Assembly (NCBI GenBank): GCA_007117055.1
Contig: SKHH01000154.1
Location: 1 to 20,998, forward strand
Direction: 5' to 3'
DNA from: Lishizhenia sp.
Lineage (GTDB): Bacteria; Bacteroidota; Bacteroidia; Flavobacteriales_D; Crocinitomicaceae
Length of the DNA: 20,998 bases
Below, one piece after another: positions 8,000 to 17,259 of the stretch. Each line of letters opens with the position of its first letter. Positions within the stretch are counted from its first letter, which is position 1. The notes under the pieces are model-generated. The model was not told where the DNA came from and did no database searches. It saw only the letters and a program-made list of their open reading frames with translations. The translations under genes were made by a program, and so were the position numbers.

Positions 8000-8023
8000 A
8001 AACACGGTTAACCCGTGTTTTTT
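8000..8023 (+). terminator. Intrinsic terminator after topA
   Basis: An 8-bp stem, AAACACGG with CCGTGTTT (8000-8007 and 8013-8020), has a 5-nt loop (TTAAC) and is followed by a run of T to 8023. It begins 71 bp after the topA stop. Confidence 0.85.
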
Positions 8024-8138
8024 ATACGCTTACTTTCTTTAAGTGTGATATTAAATTCATTTACTAAAAATTAAGTTTTCCACGTTAAGGTTTTCAAAAG
8101 CTTATCGATGAAAGGAGCCATATAATCAATTTGAAAAC

Positions 8139-8146
8139 TACATTTG
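8139..8146 (+). promoter_or_regulatory. -7 element of the arginase-like gene
   Basis: TACATTTG is a perfect TAnnTTTG match, 19 bp before the ATG at 8166. No TTTG is found at the expected -33 distance, so the promoter may be weak or need an activator. Confidence 0.4.
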
Positions 8147-8165
8147 TGCAATTAATAAAACCAAC

Positions 8166-9326
8166 ATGAGCGACATTTCAATATATTTCACACCGCCAAA
8201 AATCGACTCCATAAAATTCCAAAGTGAACAACTGTATTATCACATTACACTTCATACCGAAAATTCATTCCCTGAACTTACTAAACCTGGAGTTGCCATC
8301 ATTTTTGTTCCAGAACACAGAACAACAAAACCCTCCATACAATCAAGTAAGCAAGAAAAATTCAGAACAGCGCTCTTTTCTCTATATAGAAATGAAGGCT
8401 GGAATAAGACCATATACGATTTAGGGGATATTTTACCCGGAGCCAAAATAGAGGACACTTTCTTTGCATTATCTCAGGTGATGGAAGAATTAGCTAAACA
8501 CAAAATCACACCTATCATAGTAGGAGGGTCACAAGACTTGACCATTGCACTATATAAAGGATATAAAGACGCTGAACAATATGTAAATATCACCACGATA
8601 GATGCCAAGTTAAACTTTGGCGACATAGAACAATCAGCACACAGTGAAGGCTGGGTGAGTCATGTTCTATTGCAAAAACCCTGTTATTTATTCAATTTCA
8701 CAGCAATTGGGATTCAATCTCATTATTGCGACCCCAAAGAACTCCATTTATTCGAACAGCTTTATTTTGACACATTAAGGTTGGGAGAAATAAATCAAAA
8801 CATGGCAAAAACGGAACCTTATTTAAGGAATACAGATCTACTCAGTTTCGATTTAGATGCAATCAGACAAAGCGATTTGCCACGAAAAAACGTTTCAATC
8901 CCTAATGGGCTATATGCTAACGAAGGTTGTCAACTCGCCAAATACGCTGGTATGAGCGACAAGTTATCGTGCTTTGGAATTTTTAATTATAATATAAGTC
9001 AATACACAGACGAATCCATCAATGAAATAGTTGCACAGTTAATTTGGTATTTTTTAGATGGCTACTTCCAGCGTAAAAATGATTTCCCAGTAGGCAGCAA
9101 AAAAAACTATACAAAGTTCAGGGTTTTCTTTGAAGAGCAAAAAGAAGAAATACTATTTTATAAAAGCGACAAATCACAAAGATGGTGGATGGAAGTTCCT
9201 TATCCAAACAAAGGAAGTCAATATAAAAGGCATCATATGGTTCCATGCAGCTACAATGATTACCAATTGGCCATGAAAGGTGATATTCCAGATTTATGGT
9301 GGAAAACTTATCAAAAACTAGCATAG
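8166..9326 (+). CDS. Arginase/formimidoylglutamase-family protein with degenerate metal site
   Basis: The 386-residue protein keeps the ureohydrolase motif order but not all the dimanganese ligands. Where the family has GG-x-H, it reads GGSQD (residues 120-124, Gln123 in place of His). Where it has DAHxD, it reads DAKLN (146-150: Lys148 for His, Asn150 for Asp). The third motif SFDLDAI keeps both aspartates (229 and 231). Three of the six usual ligands are therefore replaced, so hydrolase activity is doubtful. The last 100 residues (WWMEVPYPNKG, LWWKTYQKLA) have no counterpart I recognise in classical arginases. Such genes are often annotated as formimidoylglutamase in Bacteroidota and sit near the gld cluster. 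No histidine-degradation genes are nearby. A non-catalytic role linked to the secretion system is possible but unproven. Confidence 0.8.
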   Translation: MSDISIYFTPPKIDSIKFQSEQLYYHITLHTENSFPELTKPGVAIIFVPEHRTTKPSIQSSKQEKFRTALFSLYRNEGWNKTIYDLGDILPGAKIEDTFFALSQVMEELAKHKITPIIVGGSQDLTIALYKGYKDAEQYVNITTIDAKLNFGDIEQSAHSEGWVSHVLLQKPCYLFNFTAIGIQSHYCDPKELHLFEQLYFDTLRLGEINQNMAKTEPYLRNTDLLSFDLDAIRQSDLPRKNVSIPNGLYANEGCQLAKYAGMSDKLSCFGIFNYNISQYTDESINEIVAQLIWYFLDGYFQRKNDFPVGSKKNYTKFRVFFEEQKEEILFYKSDKSQRWWMEVPYPNKGSQYKRHHMVPCSYNDYQLAMKGDIPDLWWKTYQKLA

Positions 9327-9510
9327 CTCGCCTACAAAATTCGAAATAATTGGGATTTGAATCACAACGATTAACATGTTCATGAAATAATTATTGAAAT
9401 ATTTTTTATTTATTTTTTTCTCATTTTTAATAAAATTAACTATTTTAGTCGCCTGATGGAGTAGATTTTCTATTCTAACGTGCTAAAATTATAAGAAATA
9501 AGTCATCTCT

Positions 9511-10437
9511 ATGAAGAAAAACTTACTAATTATCAGCATGATATGCTTTTTCACAAGCTTATCATACGGGCAGCAAAATAAAATGTTGACGCATTTTATG
9601 TATGACAAAATGAGTATTAATCCTGGAGCAACGGGAGTTGGAATGATTAATACCATTTGTGGTACTGCCATTTATCGTAATCAATGGGATCGTGTAAACG
9701 GGGCTCCTACTTCAGCTTTATTTAATGCGGAAGCAGAGCTTTCTCGTTTTTTTCCTGGAGGTGTTGGGCTCTCCTTTTACCACGATGCAATTGGTTTTGC
9801 AAGACAAAACAATGTAGTACTAAACTACTCGTATCATTTAAATGTTGGTAACGGAATTTTAGGTATTGGGGTTGGATTAGGCTTGGTAAGTTACGGAATG
9901 AACCCTAATTGGGTAACCCCTGACAACAACCCAGAAGACGCTTCTTTACCGCAGGGAGTTACAGAGGCTAACTTCGACGCTAATTTTGGTTTGTATTACA
10001 TGAATCATAGCGGATGGTATGCTGGATTATCAACCACACATATTCCTGCGTCAGAATTGGAGTTGTTGAACTTCACAACTGCGCGTCACTATTATGCTAT
10101 GGGAGGGTACCGATACAAATATGCTTTTGGAGTAAAAGACCTTGATTTAGATTTCCACACAATGATGCGAACCGAGCTAGTTAAGTATAGTGCCGACATT
10201 AATGCAAGAGCTATTTGGCAAAATTTATTCTGGGGAGGTTTAACATACAGACTTGAAGACGGAATTGGTATTATGGCAGGAGTTGAATTCAACTCATTTC
10301 AAATAGGGTATGCTTACGACATAAGTTTAAATGCATTACAGACTGTTTCGAGGGGGTCGCATGAGATACTATTAAAGTATTGTCACCCAATTCCACCGCC
10401 CCCTCCAACGAGAAGTAGAAACCCAAGGTTTTTATAA
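9511..10437 (+). CDS. PorP/SprF-family type IX secretion outer-membrane protein
   Basis: The 308-residue protein has a signal peptide (MKKNLLIISMICFFTSLSYG, likely cut before QQ). It then shows the PorP/SprF signature start, THFMYDKMSINPGATG, and alternating beta-strand segments rich in glycine and aromatic residues, which suggest an outer-membrane beta-barrel. By family it works with T9SS components, linking secreted or anchored proteins such as SprB or the PorE/PorP complex. It ends in the unusual tail HPIPPPPPTRSRNPRFL after the last strand. It lies 109 bp before gldK on the same strand. Many paralogues occur per genome, so the exact member (SprF or PorP) cannot be decided here. Confidence 0.9.
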   Translation: MKKNLLIISMICFFTSLSYGQQNKMLTHFMYDKMSINPGATGVGMINTICGTAIYRNQWDRVNGAPTSALFNAEAELSRFFPGGVGLSFYHDAIGFARQNNVVLNYSYHLNVGNGILGIGVGLGLVSYGMNPNWVTPDNNPEDASLPQGVTEANFDANFGLYYMNHSGWYAGLSTTHIPASELELLNFTTARHYYAMGGYRYKYAFGVKDLDLDFHTMMRTELVKYSADINARAIWQNLFWGGLTYRLEDGIGIMAGVEFNSFQIGYAYDISLNALQTVSRGSHEILLKYCHPIPPPPPTRSRNPRFL

Positions 10438-10546
10438 AATAGAATTAAAAGTGTAACCATTGGAATAGATATTCCGTTATAGATATCCCAAATTAGTTGA
10501 TCCTGTAGAAAGTTGGTGATGATCTAGAACGATAAAACAAGGAAGA

Positions 10547-12091
10547 ATGAAAAAATTAGTAGTAATCAGTTTAGTGAGTTTAATACTCTTTTCGTGTAGC
10601 ACGAGGACAGGTCATTTGACAGGAGTATTAGGTAGACAAGTGTACTACCCTGAAATTCCATTAGGAATGGTTTACATTCCATCGGGATCATACACTATGG
10701 GGCAAAATGATCAGGATGTTCCATTCTTACATCAAACTAGAGCAAAAACTGTATCAGTTCAGTCATTTTACATGGATCAAACAGAGATCACTAATAATGA
10801 ATACCGTCAATTCGTGTATTGGGTAAGAGATTCAATAGCACGAGAGAAAGTATATGAAATGCTTGAGGAGGATGATGATGCTGAAAGATACATCAACTAT
10901 GAAAAAGAATACTTCGATGAAGGTGCTCTTGAATGGGTTGAGTATGATGCTAGTGATCGTTTTCAGAACCGTGAAGTATTTAATTTAAATTGGGATAGAT
11001 ACTTAGATTATAATGACCGTGAAATCGTTCCAATACTTGCAGACATGTATTATCCGCAACCACAGCGTTTTTACAAACGTAAGGAAATTGATACACGAAA
11101 ATTAAAATTCCGTTACTATTGGATCGATCTCGTAGAAGCAGCGAGAAGAGGTGATGTACATGTTATTCCAGACGGTTACGATAATCAAGGGAACAGGATG
11201 AACAATGATCACCGTGAATTGCGTACACCTGAACATCCATTTACCGAAGAACCACAGGGACTTGATATGGATATGGGGTACTTTAATAAACTTGGACAGA
11301 ACAATGCTATGAGAGGTCATGAAAACAGACAGCGTTTTGTGATTGATGAAGTTATTAATGTATACCCTGATACACTTTGTTGGGTACGTGATTTTACTTA
11401 TTCATTCCATGACCCAATGACTAATATGTATTTTTGGCATCCTGCTTATGACAACTATCCAGTTGTTGGTGTAACTTGGGTTCAAGCAAAAGCTTTTAAT
11501 GTATGGAGAACCCAACTGTTAAATAGTTGGTTAGAATCAATGGGGGAAATTTATGTAAATGACTTCCGTCTACCAACAGAATCTGAATGGGAAAGAGCAT
11601 CGAGAGGAGATTTAGCATTATCTGCATATCCTTGGGGTGGTCCATACATACGAAATTCATCTGGATGTTTCTTGGGTAACTTCAAGCCAATGAGAGGAAG
11701 GTATTTCGAAGACGGAGGTTTTCACACAGTGAAAGCATATTCTTACAATCCAAACGGATGGGGGTTATACTGTATGGCAGGTAACGTTGCAGAATGGTGT
11801 GAAACAGCATATGACGAATCAATGTATGAATTCTCGCATGATTTGAATTCAGATTATCGCTATAATGCTATGGACTGGGATCCACCCGCAATGAAAAGAA
11901 AAGTTATTCGTGGAGGTTCATGGAAGGATATAGGCTATTACCTTCAAAACGCAACAAGAACATACGAGTACCAAGATACGGCTAAGTCTTATGTAGGATT
12001 TAGAAGTGTAGCTACACACCTAGGAAGAGGTGGTAAAGACTTCTCGAATGAAGGAGGTGAGGAATTGAAACAAGATATTCAGCTCCGTTAA
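10547..12091 (+). CDS. gldK: Gliding motility / T9SS lipoprotein GldK (PorK)
   Basis: GldK forms, with GldN, the large periplasmic ring attached to the outer membrane in the type IX secretion system. The 514-residue protein has a lipobox LFSC with Cys17 as lipidation site. It is followed by an FGE-sulfatase-type fold: PLGMVYIPSGSYTMGQNDQDVPF (about residues 38-60), YMDQTEITNNEYRQFV, RLPTESEWERASRG, AGNVAEWCE, VIRGGSWKDIGYYLQNATRTY, YVGFRSVA. The paired cysteines that formylglycine-generating enzymes have just after the GGS motif are absent, in line with a structural role. It begins the gldKLMN cluster and is 60 bp before gldL. Confidence 0.96.
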   Translation: MKKLVVISLVSLILFSCSTRTGHLTGVLGRQVYYPEIPLGMVYIPSGSYTMGQNDQDVPFLHQTRAKTVSVQSFYMDQTEITNNEYRQFVYWVRDSIAREKVYEMLEEDDDAERYINYEKEYFDEGALEWVEYDASDRFQNREVFNLNWDRYLDYNDREIVPILADMYYPQPQRFYKRKEIDTRKLKFRYYWIDLVEAARRGDVHVIPDGYDNQGNRMNNDHRELRTPEHPFTEEPQGLDMDMGYFNKLGQNNAMRGHENRQRFVIDEVINVYPDTLCWVRDFTYSFHDPMTNMYFWHPAYDNYPVVGVTWVQAKAFNVWRTQLLNSWLESMGEIYVNDFRLPTESEWERASRGDLALSAYPWGGPYIRNSSGCFLGNFKPMRGRYFEDGGFHTVKAYSYNPNGWGLYCMAGNVAEWCETAYDESMYEFSHDLNSDYRYNAMDWDPPAMKRKVIRGGSWKDIGYYLQNATRTYEYQDTAKSYVGFRSVATHLGRGGKDFSNEGGEELKQDIQLR

Positions 12092-12150
12092 ACTAAGTAA
12101 ATCAAAACAAAACAAATAATCGTTTATTAAACCCAAAAAAAAAGTAAACT

Positions 12151-12966
12151 ATGAAACCAGGAAGTAAAACATGGAAAGCCTTTATGGCGAAATTGTATGG
12201 ATTCGGTGCGGCAATAGTAATTGTTGGTGCAATGTTTAAAATTATGCACTGGCCATTTGCCGGATTAATGTTAGTAGTTGGTCTAAGTACTGAGGCCTTA
12301 ATCTTTATTTTCTCAGCCTTTGAACCAATTCACGAAGACCCAAATTGGGAGTTAGTGTATCCTGAATTAGCATTAGGTCATGATGATGATTATGATCCAG
12401 CATCAGCTATTTCATCTACCAAAAATAAAGGTGGAGGATCTGGGATTACTGATGAGTTAGATAAAATGCTAGAAGAAGCTAAAATTGATAGCGAATTGTT
12501 GTCAAGATTAGGAGATGGAATGCGTACACTAGGAGAAAACGCAGCTCAATTGAAAGGAGTTACTTCTGCTGCAGCTGCTACTGATTCTTATGTTGATAGC
12601 TTACAAGCTGCATCTGATAAAGTTGCAAAATTATCAGAAAGTTATGAGCGTGCATCAGTTGCTATTTCTGGAATGACATCTTCACAAGAGGAAGGTCAAT
12701 CTTTCGGAGAGCAAATGCAAAAAGTATCGAAAAATTTAGCGGCGTTAAACAACGTATATGAATTACAATTGAAAGGTTCATCTGCTCACTTAGAAGCTAC
12801 AGAGAAATTCCAATCACAAGTTACAGATATGATGCAAAATTTATCTGATTCAGTTGAGGACACAAGATTATATAAAGAAAACATGTCTATGTTATCTAAG
12901 AATCTTACTGACTTAAACAACGTGTATGGAAACATGTTGAAAGCCATGACTATTACAAAAGGATAA
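12151..12966 (+). CDS. gldL: T9SS inner-membrane motor protein GldL (PorL)
   Basis: GldL, with GldM, forms the proton-driven motor that powers type IX secretion and gliding. The 271-residue protein has two N-terminal membrane helices (about residues 15-32 and 37-57) with the MFKIMHWPFAG turn. Glu48 in the second helix corresponds to the membrane glutamate reported as essential in GldL of other species (Glu49 in F. johnsoniae, from memory). The remainder is a cytoplasmic, helical, coiled-coil-like domain. It contains a motif repeated twice, SKNLAALNNVY (193-203) and SKNLTDLNNVY (249-259). It is followed 92 bp later by gldM. Confidence 0.96.
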   Translation: MKPGSKTWKAFMAKLYGFGAAIVIVGAMFKIMHWPFAGLMLVVGLSTEALIFIFSAFEPIHEDPNWELVYPELALGHDDDYDPASAISSTKNKGGGSGITDELDKMLEEAKIDSELLSRLGDGMRTLGENAAQLKGVTSAAAATDSYVDSLQAASDKVAKLSESYERASVAISGMTSSQEEGQSFGEQMQKVSKNLAALNNVYELQLKGSSAHLEATEKFQSQVTDMMQNLSDSVEDTRLYKENMSMLSKNLTDLNNVYGNMLKAMTITKG

Positions 12967-13058
12967 GCATCACTAGCTATATTCTAAAATAATAGACAAA
13001 ACAATTATTTAATAATGTATTTTACATTAACATTTAAAATTAAAACGAATAATTAATC

Positions 13059-14807
<1,749 letters not shown>

Positions 14808-14825
14808 TTTTTAAAATCAATAGTT

Positions 14826-15824
14826 ATGAAGAAAGTATTTTTTATTCTTACAAGTATGTTACTCTCCATTGGGCTTTATGCTCAAAATGAGGACATCAAT
14901 GGTGGACCTATCAACAGTAGAGATAATGGTATCATCGACGGGGTAGTACTTTCCACGCACACACCAACAAAACGTTTGATTCCATACGAGCACGTGCGGG
15001 AAGCAGATCTCATATGGAGTAAGCGCGTGTGGCGAACTATTGATTTACGTGAAAAAATGAATCACCCGATCTATTTCCCTCACGATCAAATTACAAGTGA
15101 TGGAGCTTGGGTAAAGAATGCTACACGTTGGAGTTTGTGGACTGTTATAAGACATCATTTAATAACTGGCGATATAACATTATATGAACCACAAAATCCA
15201 GTTTCATTTTCTGTGAAGGATGGAGATCAATTTAAGTACCCCCTTATCCCAGAACCAGGAAAAGACTATAATACAGACGAAAAGTTTCAGAAGGAACTTA
15301 ACACACCTTATTTAGGGAAGTTAGGTCCTCGTCCTGAAACTCCACTTCAAAACATCTATTTTGAAGACTCTATTGGTCCTGATGGACAGTATGTATATCC
15401 AGATCGCGAGATTTTTTGGTATACTTCTGAGGACATCATTGAATACCGATTGAAAGAAGATTGGTTCTTTGATAAAGAGCGTTCTGTATTAGATGTTCGT
15501 ATCTTAGGAATTGCTCCAGTAATTTACGAAAAAGATGATTTTGGAAACATATCGGATTCAAAAGAATTGTTCTGGTTGTATTTCCCAACAGATTGTCGAT
15601 ATGTATTTAACAACTATTTCGTCTACAATGAAAAAAACGGATCTCGTTGGATGAGTTTTGATGATTACTTCTGGAAAAGAAGATTTACATCATTTATTCA
15701 TAAAGAAGAAAACGTATTTGACCGAAAAATTGAAAAGTACAGAGTGGGAGTAGATGCCTTAATGGAGTCCAAAAAGATCACTGAGGAAATTCGAAACATG
15801 GAACACGACGTGTGGAGTTTCTAG
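14826..15824 (+). CDS. gldN: T9SS periplasmic ring protein GldN (PorN)
   Basis: GldN binds GldK to build the periplasmic ring of the type IX secretion system and contacts GldM. The 332-residue protein has a signal peptide (MKKVFFILTSMLLSIGLYA, likely cut before QNE). It then shows the family features IPYEHVREADLIWSKRVWRTIDLREKMNHPIYFP, PVIYEKDD, ELFWLYFPTDCRYVFNNYFVYNEKNGSRWMSFDDYFWKRRF, and a C-terminus EEIRNMEHDVWSF. It is the last gene of the cluster and a strong terminator follows its stop. No truncation or frameshift is seen. Confidence 0.96.
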   Translation: MKKVFFILTSMLLSIGLYAQNEDINGGPINSRDNGIIDGVVLSTHTPTKRLIPYEHVREADLIWSKRVWRTIDLREKMNHPIYFPHDQITSDGAWVKNATRWSLWTVIRHHLITGDITLYEPQNPVSFSVKDGDQFKYPLIPEPGKDYNTDEKFQKELNTPYLGKLGPRPETPLQNIYFEDSIGPDGQYVYPDREIFWYTSEDIIEYRLKEDWFFDKERSVLDVRILGIAPVIYEKDDFGNISDSKELFWLYFPTDCRYVFNNYFVYNEKNGSRWMSFDDYFWKRRFTSFIHKEENVFDRKIEKYRVGVDALMESKKITEEIRNMEHDVWSF

Positions 15825-15840
15825 CATAAATAATTAAAAG

Positions 15841-15870
15841 AAAGGCTGGCCAATTTGGTCAGCCTTTTTT
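15841..15870 (+). terminator. Intrinsic terminator after gldN
   Basis: The stem AAAGGCTG with CAGCCTTT (15841-15848 and 15860-15867) continues through a G-T wobble and two further pairs to a short AATTT loop. A run of T follows to 15870. It begins 16 bp after the gldN stop and closes the type IX secretion cluster. Confidence 0.92.
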
Positions 15871-15907
15871 GTATTCATAAAAATCAAAATATACCGTGAA
15901 AAATATG

Positions 15908-15915
15908 TAATTTTG
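15908..15915 (+). promoter_or_regulatory. -7 element of the thyA operon
   Basis: TAATTTTG is a perfect TAnnTTTG match, 18 bp before the thyA ATG and just after the gldN terminator. No TTTG lies at the usual -33 distance. Confidence 0.45.
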
Positions 15916-15933
15916 AAAACCAAAGAATAATTC

Positions 15934-16728
15934 ATGGAACAATATCATAAGTTACTTCAACATATATTAGACAATGGTGTTGATCGTGGAGATCGCACAG
16001 GAACAGGAACACGTTCTGTATTTGGTTATCAAATGCGATTTAACTTATCAGAAGGTTTTCCCTGTCTGACAACCAAAAAACTTCATTTGAGATCTATTAT
16101 TCATGAGTTACTATGGTTTATTTCTGGTGATACGAATATTAAGTACTTAAAAGAAAATAAAGTATCCATTTGGGATGAATGGGCTGATGAAAATGGCGAT
16201 TTGGGTCCTGTTTACGGTTATCAGTGGCGCTCTTGGCCTACAAAAGATGGAAAAACGATTGATCAAATTTCGAACCTTGTAGATCAAATTAAAAACAATC
16301 CAAATTCACGAAGATTAATCGTTTCTGCTTGGAATGTTGCCGATATCGAAAATATGGCCTTACCACCCTGTCACTGTTTGTTTCAATTCTTTGTAGCCGA
16401 CGGAAAACTTAGCTGCCAGTTATATCAGCGCTCAGCGGATACCTTCTTAGGTGTTCCTTTTAATATTGCAAGCTATGCTTTATTTACGATGATGTTAGCA
16501 CAAGTGTGCGATTTGGAACCTGGTGAATTCATTCATACCTTTGGAGATGTTCATCTCTACTCGAATCACTTTGAACAAGCAAAAGAACAATTAACCAGAG
16601 ATTGTCGCCCATTGCCCACTATGAAGATAAATCCAGCGGTGAAAGATATATTTGATTTTACATATGAGGATTTTGAATTAATCAATTACGATCCTCATCC
16701 ACACATTAAAGCACCAGTTGCTGTTTAA
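15934..16728 (+). CDS. thyA: Thymidylate synthase
   Basis: ThyA makes dTMP from dUMP using methylene-tetrahydrofolate and releases dihydrofolate. The 264 residues match the classic family length. The catalytic cysteine is Cys146 in ALPPCHCLFQF, the same number as in E. coli. Other motifs are DRTGTGTRSVFGYQMRF (residues 20-36), GPVYGYQWRSW (about 89-99), and the substrate-binding QLYQRSADTFLGVPFNIASYALF. It ends in PHPHIKAPVAV as expected. folA follows after 9 bp, and folA regenerates the folate that ThyA oxidises, so the two are functionally as well as physically linked. Confidence 0.98.
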   Translation: MEQYHKLLQHILDNGVDRGDRTGTGTRSVFGYQMRFNLSEGFPCLTTKKLHLRSIIHELLWFISGDTNIKYLKENKVSIWDEWADENGDLGPVYGYQWRSWPTKDGKTIDQISNLVDQIKNNPNSRRLIVSAWNVADIENMALPPCHCLFQFFVADGKLSCQLYQRSADTFLGVPFNIASYALFTMMLAQVCDLEPGEFIHTFGDVHLYSNHFEQAKEQLTRDCRPLPTMKINPAVKDIFDFTYEDFELINYDPHPHIKAPVAV

Positions 16729-16737
16729 ATTAGGACT

Positions 16738-17244
16738 ATGGAGTTTAGTTTAATTGTCGCAATTGGAGAAAACAGGGAGATTGGTAAAAACAATGATTTA
16801 CTATGGCGCCTACCTAATGATATGAAGTTTTTTAAGGAAACTACAATCGGTCATACGGTAATCATGGGAAGAAAAAACTGGGAATCTATCCCTGAAAAGT
16901 TTCGACCTCTTACCGATAGAAAAAACATTGTGCTTACCACAAATTCAAATTATCAAGCAGCCGGAGCAATCGTAATAACCGATTTCAATAAGCTAAATGA
17001 AGAAGCTGGACTACTTTCAAATCAATCTAAAAATTTCATTATTGGAGGCGCACAAATTTACCAATTAGCCCTTCTACATCTTGACATCACCGAAATGTAT
17101 ATTACGCATGTTCACGCTACTTTTGAAGCAGACACTTTTTTTCCAAAAATTTCGCTTGAAGATTGGAAAAGTGAAACCATATACCAACAAGAAAAAGATG
17201 CTAAGCATACTTATTCTTTTGAAATCAAACGATATTGGAAATAA
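16738..17244 (+). CDS. folA: Dihydrofolate reductase
   Basis: DHFR reduces dihydrofolate to tetrahydrofolate with NADPH in the cytosol. The 168-residue protein has the N-terminal strand FSLIVAIGENREIGKNNDLLWRLPNDMKFFKETT with the catalytic acidic residue Asp28 (Asp27 in E. coli). It also has the cofactor-binding VIMGRKNWESIPEKFRPLTDRKNIVLT and FIIGGAQIYQLAL motifs. It follows thyA by 9 bp and precedes topB by a few bases. No resistance-type divergence is apparent. Confidence 0.97.
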   Translation: MEFSLIVAIGENREIGKNNDLLWRLPNDMKFFKETTIGHTVIMGRKNWESIPEKFRPLTDRKNIVLTTNSNYQAAGAIVITDFNKLNEEAGLLSNQSKNFIIGGAQIYQLALLHLDITEMYITHVHATFEADTFFPKISLEDWKSETIYQQEKDAKHTYSFEIKRYWK

Positions 17245-17259
17245 ATATTCATGCACAAC

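Noticed and set aside
9327..9510. Promoter for the porP/sprF-like gene
   Set aside because: I looked for TTTG-N19-TAnnTTTG and found only poor partial matches such as TATTTTAG, too weak in such AT-rich DNA to list.
10463..10476. Small hairpin GGAAT-AGAT-ATTCC between the porP-like gene and gldK
   Set aside because: It has only a 5-bp stem and no T-run, so it is not a convincing terminator. The genes may well be co-transcribed.
10547..12091. GldK as a true formylglycine-generating enzyme
   Set aside because: The fold matches, but the cysteines expected after the GGS motif are missing and the gene context is gldLMN, so a structural T9SS role is assigned.
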